Shown: positions 19,745 to 29,535 of the stretch, one piece after another
How positions within the stretch are numbered: the stretch's first letter is position 1
Layout of the letters: the number at the start of each line of letters is the position of its first letter
Source: Paramoeba atlantica
Lineage: Eukaryota > Discosea
Assembly: GCA_977017575.1 (NCBI GenBank)
Contig: CDRNVI010000081.1
Coordinates: forward strand, 1-56,056
DNA: 56,056 nt
Direction: 5' to 3'
Notes under the pieces: model-generated
Told to the model about the DNA's origin: nothing
The model's input: the letters and a program-made list of their open reading frames with translations, nothing else
Database searches by the model: none
Translations under genes and position numbers: made by a program

Positions 19745-20489
19745 CTGTCCCCCCCTACTTAAGAGTCCGCGGGGTACCCCCCCTACTTAAGAGTCTTTTT
19801 TGACGGATCCTCGGGCTGCCTGCGGTGCGAAGTGCCGCCAGATTTGTTTTTTGATTTTTTCTATTTTCTTTGATTTTTTTTGTTGTCTGCCCATTGCGCT
19901 TAGTTGCGTTTTTAATATTTCTAAGCTATTTATATTTGATGGTACTCCGAGGAAGGAGCAGACTACGGGAAGGCATGTTACACAACCATCCTCCTCAACC
20001 CTCTTCAACTCTCTCACGAACTGATCGAAGTTCTTCTCCCCTCCGATCACCCTCCTCACACGAGAACGGCAAATTTGCCGACCAAACCCCTTCATCTATC
20101 TCCCCACCTAACCACGGTAACCTTCCGTTACCCCATTCCGGGAGCCAAGCTCGTTCTCTTCTATCCCAAGTGTGCGCGGTATTGTATTACGAGTATCATT
20201 ATATTCTCCTGCATATCAAGGGTCATATTCTGAATATTTATGACAGTTTTTTTTGAACATGCCTCAGTAGCACGTCGGGTACAGACGCCGACCTTCACAA
20301 AAATAGAAAAAAAAATTAGACAAAAATAGAAAAAAAATAGAGAAACACATAGACAAAAAAGGAACCGGCCATATTGAAATTTTATGAAAAAATGCTGACC
20401 CCCCCACTTAAGAGTCCGAAAAATTGTGACCCCCCCACTTAAGAGTCCAAATGCCCAAAATCGGCGGACTCTTAAGGAGGGGGGGACAG
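19745..20489. mobile_element. TA-flanked element of the 'ACTTAAGAGTCC' family
   Basis: TA is at 19743-19744 and 20490-20491. The ends are 'ctgtccccccctacttaaga' and the complement 'cttaaggagggggggacag'. The word C-run + ACTTAAGAGTC is repeated inside: forward at 19751 and 19781, forward at 20400 and 20430, reversed at the right terminus (20463-20489). The core has no recognisable transposase. Confidence 0.82.
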
Positions 20490-20549
20490 TAATTTTAATT
20501 ATAAAATATAAAACTTTTAGATTTATAATTACCCCCCCTCTAATAACTA

Positions 20550-21534
20550 CTGTCACCCCCCCCTTTATACTTCCGCCGGTTTCGGTACTTTTGGAAGTAT
20601 AAAGGCGGGGGTCTGACTTTCGGAAGTATAAAGGGGGGGGGTCTGATTTTTTGAAAAACTCGCGAAACAAATATTTTTGAAAAAGGGGCAAAAAAAAATG
20701 CGCCGCTTCGCGGCGCTGGTTTCCTATTATTCTATCTAAAAATCAATCATCTAATCTCCAAACATGCAGGGCACAATGGTTGCTGCCGTGTTTCACTTGC
20801 ACACAATCAACATACGCTGTATATTACGCTGTAGTGAATACGTGTCGGGACGATCTACCATTAGAAGCTTCATGGGACAGTCTTTGAAACGAGGTACATT
20901 CGCCTTTGCTGCAGCAGGCGCATGTCCGCGCTGGCTGTCATCCCGCCCAGTTCGCTAAGGAGGAGTTCGTCATTTTTTTCGCATCTCGACATGTTTGTCC
21001 TTGTGCAAACCCCATCGCGCTTGCGACTACGATAGATTTACTTTTTTCTGGAAAAATCCGACACCATTTTTTCGGATGGAGCGGATGGTTCGAGATCAGA
21101 CGCCGTACTTCTCGCTGATTTGTGGAGCACTGCTACTCGAATGACACACATTCAACTTCTCCTGCATTGTTGGGTTCTTTCCTCCCTGGGGTGAACCGAC
21201 GGACACTGGTAATGTCGCAGGCTCCGCGCTTGAAACCATTATTTCGTTGGGAGGCCGAACGCGATGAAGAGGGGGATAAAGCTTAACCCACTGTGAGTAT
21301 TGACATGGGAAAAAATACGGCAAATAATTTAAATGTATATCTAGCAATATCTCTACACACATCTCTAACGTTTAATAAAAAAAATGTAGAAAATTATTAT
21401 AAAAAATGCTTCGCGGCGTATTTTTTTTGGGACCGGAAGTATAAAGGTGGGGGGCTGATTTTTCATCTGGATGAAAACGGAAGTATAAAGGGGGGGGGTT
21501 GACCCCCCTGAAGTATAAAGGGGGGGGGTGACAG
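20550..21534. mobile_element. TA-flanked element of the 'TTTATACTTCCG' family
   Basis: TA is at 20548-20549 and 21535-21536. The outer end is 'ctgtcacccccccctttata'. The word C-run + TTTATACTTCCG appears once forward (20555) and twice reversed (about 20595 and 20625) at the left, and three times reversed at the right (about 21433, 21478 and 21510). The core (20690-21300) is mixed and holds only short frames. No transposase was recognised. Confidence 0.82.
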
Positions 21535-21536
21535 TA

Positions 21537-21724
21537 ATTACAAATAGAAAATATACAGTGTTATATTTAATTACGGTATTATTTAATTACGCTTTTAAGG
21601 TTATTTTTGGCTAAAATTAATCTTAATCAAATTAACCGTAATATAATCCACTCGTAAATTAATAATTTTTGAACACACTTTTTGAGTAACGTTTAAGCGC
21701 CTAAGCCATTGGATTCGTCTGAGA
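21537..21724. other. AT-rich junction, possible end of C2
   Basis: 'atacagtgttatatttaatt' resembles the subterminal words of C1, so the lost right end of C2 may be here; no TIR is recognisable. Confidence 0.35.
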
Positions 21725-22861
21725 TCATTTTATAAAGGTTTGTGTTTCGCGCTGACGTAGTTCCCTGGCCATTTGCTTCTGAGAGAGCTTCTCCTCCGGG
21801 AAGAACAGGAAGCGTTTTACCGAGAGAATGAGGTTCCAGGCGGTCACAATCTTCTCGTCAGGGGATTTAGATGGGAACCTACGGCAAACATGTGCTAAGT
21901 GCTCTCTCCACGCGGGGGTCTGGACTGCATAAAGTTTGCGCAAAGAGCCCCTCCCCAACAGTTCCGCCAGGTTTTCGGGGGACGGGGCGTGGTCGGTTCC
22001 TTCTGTATACGCGCTCTGTGTGCATGGGGGCATAACGGACGCAGGTTCGGACGGGATTCCGGCCGTGTGTGCGGGCTCCGGCTGGAGGGGGCTGGCCGTA
22101 ATGGCCGCCGCCGCGATCCCTTCGAGTATCGTCCCGCTGACGAGCGGGGTGGGCACCCCCATAAGGACCGGCGCGAGGCTGCCTTCCTCGGAGTGTGGCT
22201 CACCGGCGTACTGGTTGCCATCCCCATGACGAAGGAAGTTCGGTTCAGAACCTTTCGGGAGGTTACCGGCCTTTGCGGGAATGCTGTGGGGTTGCGGGGG
22301 GGCCCTAGCCTTAGGGGGGGATGTTACGTAAGGGCTTGAAGGGAGGCTGCGCACGACAGACCGAGTATTGCGAGTCTTGCGGTGAGGTCCCGGGCTAGCC
22401 TCGATACAGCCCCGTCTCAGGTTGCATCGCACCAGTTCCGTCGACCACCCCGAGTCGGCGATTAAACCCTCAGAAGGGAGGAAACACCAGTATACGGACC
22501 CGTCTTCCGCCTCGAAAGGGGTCCATGCACATGCGAAGTCGTGAGCTAGTGCCAACGTGTGGCAAAGGAAGAAGGGAATATTTTCTGCGGGGAGGGGGGA
22601 TTTCGTGTTGATGCACGAGCCGTGTGTTGTTCCGTCGAACACCCTGACATGGTGTCCGTATGGCGAATCGTTGAAAGGTACGAGCAGGGTGGCCCAAATG
22701 CTGGGCGAGGCGCCCACGTCCTCGTCTGTCTCCAGGTAGGGGCCTCCCTGGTCGCTGGTTAGACATACGCGGTCCGACGGGACCCCTAGCGTGAGGCCGA
22801 CTGTGTGAGCTAAGCCTTGGAATGGGCATCCGGGTGGGACCGGAACCATGATGTGCCCCAT
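21725..22861 (-). CDS. LINE ORF2 N-terminal part (pre-RT region)
   Basis: 378 residues, ATG 11 nt after the stop of the upstream frame. The N-terminal 140 residues contain well-spaced Cys/His (a CPF block near 10, HGSC near 80, 'FFLCHTLALAHDFACAW' near 100), perhaps a folded protease-like or binding module, but I do not recognise it. A Pro/Ser-rich linker of about 130 residues follows, then 'EKIVTAWNLILSVKRFLFFP' and EKLSQKQMARELRQ near the end, which resembles the segment before the RT domain in LINEs of this kind. The frame then stops, so no RT is made. An ordinary but unknown gene remains possible. Confidence 0.5.
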   Translation of the reverse strand: MGHIMVPVPPGCPFQGLAHTVGLTLGVPSDRVCLTSDQGGPYLETDEDVGASPSIWATLLVPFNDSPYGHHVRVFDGTTHGSCINTKSPLPAENIPFFLCHTLALAHDFACAWTPFEAEDGSVYWCFLPSEGLIADSGWSTELVRCNLRRGCIEASPGPHRKTRNTRSVVRSLPSSPYVTSPPKARAPPQPHSIPAKAGNLPKGSEPNFLRHGDGNQYAGEPHSEEGSLAPVLMGVPTPLVSGTILEGIAAAAITASPLQPEPAHTAGIPSEPASVMPPCTQSAYTEGTDHAPSPENLAELLGRGSLRKLYAVQTPAWREHLAHVCRRFPSKSPDEKIVTAWNLILSVKRFLFFPEEKLSQKQMARELRQRETQTFIK

Positions 22862-22872
22862 CGCGTGGGGCC

Positions 22873-24168
22873 CTAGATGCAGGTTAACCTTGGTCCAGAC
22901 CTCCTCATGGAGTTCCGGAGGGGGAGGGGGGGCGTCCCTGGTGGGCCGTGCGCTCCCCCCGACTGGTGGCGAAATCGAGGGGCGTCAGCCATAGGGGGCG
23001 GCGGAGAGTTTACTTCAATGTGCCCACTCGCCGGGGTTGTCGGGGCCCTGTTTACTAAGGCGATGCGCTGCAGTTCCCCGAGCCACACGTTGTGGAGTTC
23101 GGAGGCTGAGGCCCACTGGAGGTCTGAGATATCTGAAGTTCCCCACCGGTGTTCCTTGAGAAGGTGGGCGGCGGTCGCGCGGACAGCGGCCTGTTCGTGG
23201 ACGAGCTTATGTTCCGCCAACTTCCGCTGATCGAGGAAGACTCGCCCATAAGTATGACAAAGATGTGCTCGATCCTCGACCAGTTCGCGTTCCCTATGCT
23301 CCTGCCTCGCGTCCTGGCAGAGTAGGGCGAGCCACTCTGAGATGATGTCGTCCCGCGCCCTCGCGAAGTCGGCCTTCAGAGCTCGGGCAGCGCTCGCTAG
23401 ACGATGCTCTTCGACTTCGTGTCCGAGTACACTAGGTCCGAGGACACTCCATCCTTGCGTCCCGTATTGAAGAGAGCCCCCATAATTTCGGCATTCTTAG
23501 ATGCTATGATCGCAAGTTGGTCCTGGAGAGGGGGTGCTTTGTCAGTTACGGTGCCGGAGGGGTTCTGTACCTTGGGTTGATAGGCGCGGAGGGATGGGTG
23601 AGAGCAATCCGGCCTTGTCCGCGTAAGAGTGGGTCAAATGGGTGGGCGTCGGCCGAGGGGCGAAGGAGACCTGGGAGGAGGAGCGGGTGCGGGGGCCTTC
23701 GGCTTGACGGAGGCTCGGCTTGCGGGGAGCCGACCGGCCCCTGGACGTGGCGCGCGTGGGGGTAGAGAAACGTGAACGAGAGCGTGTTCTACGGCCTGGG
23801 GATGTGTCCCGTCCCGGGGAGATTCTGGCGGGTGATGAGTGGCTACCAGAGCTCTGGCGTTCGGCTCGGAGTTCAACACACCCCGGGCATAGAAGGTTAA
23901 AAGGTCGCCTCGGGGAGAAGGGCTGCGCGCAGAAACCACACGGCCGGTTGTCGAGGGAGGAGGAGGCCCCCGCGTGACGACGGGGGGAGGTCTGCTTGGG
24001 TCCACCGTGGGCGGGCCCGAGAGAAGAGGAGTGGTCCCGTGGAGATCGGGACAATCGTCGAGATGAATCAGCGCACGGCTGGCGCATCCGGTGGGAGGGG
24101 GAGAGTGGTTCATACTTCGAACCACAAGTTGCGCAAAACAAGATTCCCTGGAGCGGGGGTTTTGCCAT
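22873..24168 (-). pseudogene. LINE ORF1: zinc-finger and coiled-coil protein, frame-broken
   Basis: Starts at ATG 24168 (MAKPPLQG). Two CxxC pairs (FCATCGSKYEP near 10; CGFCAQPF near 75, then LLCPGC) make a likely zinc-binding region, followed by a long Arg/Ser/Pro-rich basic stretch to about residue 205. In other frames a charged helix-rich stretch continues (LQDQLAIIASKN, then LASAARALKADFARARDD and EHRERELVEDRAHL), so the reading frame shifts at least twice between 23542 and 23220. The combination of finger, basic linker and coil suits a nucleic-acid-binding ORF1-type protein. Confidence 0.5.
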
Positions 24169-24201
24169 GGAGGTAAAATAACGAAGAAAGAGGAAATAAT
24201 T

Positions 24202-24238
24202 CAACAAGGTACAGAAACTGTATCTTATCGTTAAAGTT
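24202..24238 (-). other. Spliced-leader (SL) exon sequence at a retroelement 5' end
   Basis: On the minus strand the 37 nt start AACTTTAACG and end ATACAGTTTCTGTACCTTGT-TG. From memory, known kinetoplastid SLs begin AACTAACGC and share a CAGTTTCTGTAC core and a TTG end, so the match covers start, core, end and length. It is not an SL RNA gene: the base after TTG is A rather than the GT of the SL intron donor, and a coding leader follows directly, as in a trans-spliced mRNA. A 24-nt 3' part of the same sequence occurs at 53516-53539. Confidence 0.8.
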
Positions 24239-25034
24239 AAATCTTTATCGGTAAAATGATATCGCAGAACATAACCTATTGAACACCAATTTAAATTTTA
24301 GAATTACAAGACGCTGTGGAGCAAATTTATGATCAAAGCGATGATGAAACTGACATGGAAGAAAACCGTTCTGAATTAGAAATGGTTCAACGAATCTAAG
24401 TAATTCCGGATTGCTCCGATTGGTCACTGGCAGGCCAGACCCTTCACATGTAGATTTGAAACTTTCGAGGCCGAAGTCCTCTACCTGTTTTCGTTAGTAC
24501 AAGGCGGCAACAACGTGCTGCTACCAACCCGTTGCGTCGACGAACCCAAGACAATCTTCAAAAGTTATCATTCCTGCAGCTACGTAGCATTCCTGTAGCC
24601 GTTAACATTCTCCCCGGAACGGTAAACCGGACTGTGGTTTAAAATCCCGGTATGACGGCGTCGTCTTCACCAAGAAAGTTGCACCAAGAACCTTTGTGCA
24701 TCGATCTTTGTGCGCCATCTGTGTCCCCCCCTTTGAAGACCACTGGGCATGGCCCTGCCTCGCCTTATCCCGATGCAACAGTCGGTTGCAGTGCACCCCT
24801 CCGGCTGTGTAAAGAGGTGGTAAGTTGTCTGGAGAATCTGACACCCCCCTTACTTCACCACACGTCCAGTGACTAAATGTGGTGAAGTAAGGGGGGAGGC
24901 GAAGTAAGGGGGGGTAACGGTATGTGGAAGCCGGGTTCAGGCGGGGGGTGCAGGGGGTCTAGGAGAGTGCAGGGAGGCTCTGCAGCTGGCAATGAAACAT
25001 TCTAAGGATTCACACAGATTGATGCCCATACATG
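24239..25034. other. Spacer with a 'CCCCCCTTACTTCACC' transposon end
   Basis: 'accccccttacttcaccaca' (about 24842), its complement 'tgtggtgaagtaagggggg' (about 24878-24896) and 'gaagtaaggggggg' (about 24901) show the same iterated poly-C word design as the other TIR families. The partner end was not found. No gene is seen. Confidence 0.5.
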
Positions 25035-26183
25035 TGAGGGGCTGCGGGTGACGTTAACCGCGGTCTCGCACGGTCTCGGCGCGGTCTCATATTTGTAAAA
25101 TGGGCTAGAGGGTAAAAACACGACTTGCGGATTAGGTAAAATGGTATTTGAGGTGAACACTAAACATCCGCTTTGACACACTTAAAACCATCACGAATAA
25201 TAAGCAGAACTTAAAATATGATCTTCTCTCTTTCTCCTTCAACTTTTCCTGAACGCGTCCTTTTTAGTTCAGCCGCGGGAACGAGACTACACGGTCTGAT
25301 GTTCTTATTTCTTTCGCCGTATAATAGGACGGCGTGGGGACATTCTTCTCCTGATCTGCAGCCGTGGGACAAGCTTCTGGGGTCTGAGATGCTGGCTTCT
25401 GAGATGCTTCATCCGCCCCTCGTTTGAGCCGGCGACGATGCCGGTAGGTCACGCAGGCACGAGAACGCCTCCCGGATACAGAGCGCCACAAACTATCCAC
25501 GAAGTCTCCTACTTCGTTGTCCCGTCGAGGTGCATACATCGGGCTGAGTTCCAGGAAGCTTTGGAGATCCTGGGCAGCTTCTCCAACAAAGTAAACGGCG
25601 TGCGACGGAACATCCATAAGCAGATGCCCGCGGCGATCTACGATGTGAAGAATGGCGCGCTCCAGTATCTGTGGCGTAATGTCTATGCCACAAACGGAAC
25701 GGCCCCCGTGAAGGAAACTATCCATGGTGCGATGAATGCGTTCCAGGATTTCTTCGACTTTTGCTCCTAGCTCTTCTTCTGTGATAATCAGCTTCGGAGG
25801 GGTAAATACGTTAACACGTTTCGTGAAGACCCTCTTGGTTGAAGCTAAAACAACCTCATAAATCGCCTTTTCACTTTCAACCTCCGAGGGGTTCGCAATT
25901 CGAGCTTTTAGGTCAGCATTACTCTCAATTCCAGTCATTGACAAGACAAAAAGATACGGAAAGCGAAATAACAAACTAAAGATGTTCAAAAATAGTCTTA
26001 CTTCTATCTTCATCAAGGCCTACAATATGAGTACTCCATACACATCGTATATACGAAGTGAAAATTCTTTTTTATTCAAATTATGCTCTACTCTCCATCC
26101 AAAAACTAGCATTTTTTTGTCTCTCCAAGCCAAAAGCAAACCGCGGTCTCGCGCGGTCTCGTGTGCCACGACCCGCAGCCCCT
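25035..26183 (-). mobile_element. Element B: same ends as transposon A, accessory gene only
   Basis: 15-bp TIRs identical to those of A (25035-25049 and 26169-26183), with subterminal 'gcggtctcg' words at both ends. The target duplication is TG (2 bp) or ATGT (4 bp), the same ambiguity as in A. Length 1149 bp. The single gene is a homologue of the A accessory protein, and no transposase fragment is visible, so movement would need a transposase from elsewhere. Confidence 0.88.
25264..25938 (-). CDS. Accessory protein of element B, unknown family
   Basis: 225 residues from ATG 25936-25938, chosen because it aligns with the start of the A homologue (MTGIESNADLK versus MNIESNDALQ). The frame is open 26 codons further, but that part is hydrophobic and unlike A. 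The core blocks RSVCGID, VDRRGHL, YFVGEAA and EVGDFVDSLWRSVSGRRSR are kept while the C-terminal third has diverged freely. An intact frame in a transposase-less element suggests either recent origin or selection on the protein itself. Function unknown. Confidence 0.8.
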   Translation of the reverse strand: MTGIESNADLKARIANPSEVESEKAIYEVVLASTKRVFTKRVNVFTPPKLIITEEELGAKVEEILERIHRTMDSFLHGGRSVCGIDITPQILERAILHIVDRRGHLLMDVPSHAVYFVGEAAQDLQSFLELSPMYAPRRDNEVGDFVDSLWRSVSGRRSRACVTYRHRRRLKRGADEASQKPASQTPEACPTAADQEKNVPTPSYYTAKEIRTSDRVVSFPRLN

Positions 26184-26561
26184 CATGTATGTTGACCCGT
26201 AAAACAGCAAAAAAAAGAGCCTTGGAAAATATGAACTTTGGAAAAAACAGTAAAATGGAGGAAAAAGCGAATCTAAAAGTTGTATAGTACCCTGAGTGTC
26301 CTCCACCATTTGTAGTACTTTTTTGGGTCTGTTTGGAACTGAATAATTGAGTTCATAACTATTTTTATAACTTTTTGAGGGCATCTTTTTAAGGCCTTAA
26401 TGCTTTTTATATAGCCTCTATAAGGCATTTGTGGTTGTTATAATGTTTTTTATCTCAGGAGAGAACTAGAGAACTAGGAAGAAAAAAGAAACAAAGATAT
26501 TTGCTAGGGGAACGAGATCTATCAAACACAATGGAGAGTCTGTAATTAGTATCTGTAGATA
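26184..26561. other. AT-rich spacer, no gene seen
   Basis: Weak internal repetition ('agagaactagagaactag' near 26460). No coding similarity. Confidence 0.4.
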
Positions 26562-27326
26562 CAGGGAGTGGCACGAAAATATGGGGGAGGGTCAAAATTT
26601 TTATAACTTGTCCAATTTTGAAAAGTAGCACCGCATTCGAGAGCTCTCGCAGAGTTACGTGTCACCTGATAATGCATTTCCCGTATCCAGGGGGGTAGGT
26701 CCCTATGCCAAAGGAGCTGAAAACACCAATTGCAAGTTTCAAAAATTGAAAAATATCTCATTTAATATCCACAATATCCTCCATTTTTTGGTAATGTAAT
26801 CTTAATACGAGTTGGAAATGTCCTCAAAGTGTCTAAAAATGATTTTTTCTGTTCTCCTTTCAACAATTCAATCCCAGATGCGATCGCCGATCGCAACTCT
26901 GACCGATTTGTGGGGCATAATGAGCTTTCGTGGGCATCAGTTATCCCACAAATATTTTCTTCATACTTCCTTACTAAAAGTATGTGGTGGGTAACTTTAA
27001 GGTGTCCTCGAGGACTGTAACAATTCCGATCACGGTGCTGTGCACCCCTGCTATTGAAATAATCCTGTTTCTGTGGGATAACGAGGCGGAAAGGTAAAAA
27101 AATAGAAGGAAAATACCTAAAACATCGAAAAAATCGAAGAATCTGAAAAAAATTGCAAGTTCCAAAAATGTATTTTTTTGTCCCGAATAAAAACAAATTA
27201 AAAACACGGGAAACGCAGTATCAGGTGACACGTATCTCTGCGAGAGCTCTCGAATGCGGTGCTACTTTCCAAAATTGGACAATTTATACGAATTTTAACC
27301 TCCCCATATTTTCGTGCCACCCCCTG
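26562..27326. mobile_element. Tc1/mariner-type MITE (765 bp), relative of 6496-7244
   Basis: TIRs start 'cagggagtggcacgaaaata' at the left and end with the complement 'tattttcgtgccaccccctg' at the right. Subterminal 'gagagctctcgcagagtt' and 'ggtgacacgtatctctgcga' are inverted. TA is at 26560-26561 and 27327-27328. No transposase frame. Confidence 0.85.
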
Positions 27327-27483
27327 TATGTGCGGGTTTCTGTGAGTCGCTGTGGGCTGCTGTGGTTCGCTGCGAGTACTTTTTTTCGTCGGAAGACCCC
27401 GAAAGACTGGAAGAAGGACTTCAAAAGATTGGTGATGCTCAATGGCCAAAAAAAAGAAAGCTGACCATATCTAGAAAAAGTGT

Positions 27484-27561
27484 CCAGCTGGCCACCCCCT
27501 GAAAGAGTGGCCATCTGGAACACTGGCGGGCTGGCCACTGTTTCAGGGGGTGGCCAGCTGG
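27484..27561. repeat. Perfect inverted repeat, 'ccagctggccaccccctgaa'
   Basis: The 21-bp arms are perfect complements at 27484-27504 and 27541-27561. The spacer repeats the GTGGCCA word ('agagtggccatctgg', 'gctggccactg'), so it looks like a small iterated-word MITE. Confidence 0.75.
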
Positions 27562-28842
27562 CCACTTTTTCAAGGGCGAGCTCGCCGTGAAAAATCATGC
27601 CTTTTTTTGTTTCATTTGCTATGCCGTCGGCTACTGAAATGCGTTTCAAAAAGATGGTTCTGGAAGTTAGTTTGGGACCTGAGAAATATTCCACAAGCCT
27701 TCAAAAAGTTGTGGTCTGTCAATTTGGGGAACATAATCAAGCGTCTTCTCGCTTTTTTTGGATTGTAAATGCCCGCATTCCGAGTCGTGTTTTTGGTAAA
27801 AGGGTTCTAAAAACTGCTGACTGCACTCGATGCTTTTCATGTTTGGGGAATTACAGAGACTGATTCATGATCAATATCTCTGTTTTCAAAATTTCGATAA
27901 AAATCGTTTTTATGCTCGCTTTATGCCCATTTTGGGCTCGCGGAATTTATCTTAGTACAGTCCCGTTCCGGCCATATTTCAGGAGTTCTCTGGAGAGTGC
28001 GCCATGAAGATTGATAAAATAAGTGGTGTAAAAGTGATATTTGGAGGAAGAGGTTTAGTAGAAAAATATTCTAAAGACGGCAGCTGTTGAAATATAAATG
28101 CATAAATGCAGTCAAAAATACCAAAATGGAATGGAAAAGAAAGAGACACCTTCTGATGAGGAACGAAAAAAAGCGCGTTAGATACTCATCGCATCTCCCC
28201 CAATAAAATACCGGTGAAACGGTTATTAAGGATAAAAGTAATTAAGGCAGAACGGATTTAAAAATTTATTATTGCCTTAATTAAAGTGGCGCTGATAAAA
28301 GCCCAAAACAGTTCTTATTTAAATATTGTCGTTTGTAGCATAAATATCACATTTCTGCTAAAAGTGTTCAATTTCTGATCATATTGCATGTTTTTCGAAC
28401 TTTTCTAGACGAGCTTCGCATGTTTCGCCTACCTTTACGGTCTTCAACCAGTTCAACGTGTGAGAGAAAAGCTAAAACGATCATTGAAAGGAGAAGTCCG
28501 AGACGGAATCATGAAATTATTTTTTCCCCCAAAATGACAAAAAAATTAATTATTGCCTTAATTAAAGCTGCCTTTAATTAAAGTTGCCTTAATTTTAATT
28601 ACCCTTAATTGAAGTTTCTACGGTAATTTTTCCGCTAATTAATATTCCGTTAACTTTTATTCCCATGATTATTATTCGGTCAATAAGTACTTTGACGGCA
28701 TTTTTGACAAATTTAGACAAATTGCCCTATTGGAAGGAGAATCGCGCATGAGCCTATTAAATAGGGGGGATAGTATTTGTAAAAGGGACAGTAGTTATTT
28801 CCAAACCTTTCGCTTCTTATGACTCCGAAAAAAGTGATACAG
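27562..28842. other. AT-rich region with 'TTGCCTTAATTAAAG' repeats
   Basis: No gene recognised. The word 'attgccttaattaaag' appears near 28274 and 28553, with a run of related words to about 28610 and a reversed form 'taattaaggcag' near 28240, so an AT-type TIR element probably lies at about 28210-28680. 'ggacagtag' near 28788 is a solitary poly-C-type terminus. The right end is the conserved 3' flank of the next KAP gene. Confidence 0.5.
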
Positions 28843-29346
28843 TTACTTTCTTTGTTCCACCAGCTTTTCAATGAGTGCGTTACCCTTCTTACGGAATTGT
28901 GCTGCCTCAACTGAAAGTGCCTTGCGTTGAGCGGCTGACAACTTCTGGTATTTGGCAGATACTTTCTTTGCCGCAACTCGGAATAGCACCTTTCGATCTT
29001 TGCAGTTTTTCTTTTCCGCATTGTATATCGCTGGCATGTTACGCTGCACGAACAAACTATAAGGATGACATTTAGCACTTTGAACTTGAGCTTTCAGTGA
29101 ATGTTTTCGCTTCATATTCTCGGCAGCAATCTTACTGTAGGACTGGACCTGAGCTGGAGATAACTTTTTAAAAGCGGCATGTGCTCCGGCGAGATCTGAG
29201 AATCCCTTTTTACCTTTGAAAAACTTTGACATAAATACACGCAGTGCACTTGTCGGGGCTGATTTTCCAGCCCATGGCTTATTGATAACTTTACGACGAA
29301 GCTTTGCGATGTTCTTGGCGAGGTTTGGAAGCGCACGAGAAAACAT
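28843..29346 (-). CDS. Kinetoplast-associated-type double HMG-box protein, copy 3
   Basis: 167 residues from ATG 29344-29346, where the other copies start; the frame is open 44 codons upstream, but that part has no counterpart in them. The plan is as in copy 1. The linker and early box 2 are the most divergent of the set (AKCHPYSLFVQRNMPAIYNA, then KKNCKDRKVLFRV). The last third returns to exact nucleotide identity with copy 1, pointing to gene conversion. A Merlin remnant starts 190 bp away in divergent orientation. Confidence 0.82.
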   Translation of the reverse strand: MFSRALPNLAKNIAKLRRKVINKPWAGKSAPTSALRVFMSKFFKGKKGFSDLAGAHAAFKKLSPAQVQSYSKIAAENMKRKHSLKAQVQSAKCHPYSLFVQRNMPAIYNAEKKNCKDRKVLFRVAAKKVSAKYQKLSAAQRKALSVEAAQFRKKGNALIEKLVEQRK

Positions 29347-29535
29347 TAGAGATAGAAAGACAGGGAGCAAGCTAAATAACCCAGTATAGCGTAGAATACC
29401 ATTATCCGGAGGGATTGAACGAATAATACACACTTTTTTTTTGTGATTTCTTGAGTGACTTGTATGAAATGTTAACATTATTTGTTCGTTTTTCTAGAAA
29501 AAAATGACTAGCACTACCTTTTCTCTGGCTCTTGA

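Larger units (their letters stand above)
21725..24238 (-). mobile_element. LINE 5' portion headed by a spliced-leader sequence
   Basis: Reading on the minus strand, the order is an SL-like 37-nt sequence (24202-24238), a 33-nt leader, a zinc-finger/coil ORF (24168 to 22873), an 11-nt gap, and a second ORF (22861 to 21725) whose end looks like the stretch that precedes the RT domain in endonuclease-type LINEs. RT and endonuclease are absent here; the sequence returns to AT-rich DNA at about 21720. The element is strongly GC-rich against its surroundings. Having a complete 5' end but no 3' half is the reverse of usual LINE truncation. Confidence 0.6.

Noticed and set aside
21895-22339. Plus-strand frames over the GC-rich LINE part (also 22877-23230 and 23517-23977)
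   Set aside because: GC-rich antisense frames without motifs; stops are scarce there on every frame because of composition.
24202-24238. SL RNA gene at this position
   Set aside because: The bases after the exon-like sequence are not the GT of an SL intron, and a coding leader follows.
28843-29478. N-terminal extension of 44 residues on KAP copy 3
   Set aside because: Other copies have no counterpart and the shared ATG is preceded by conserved leader sequence.
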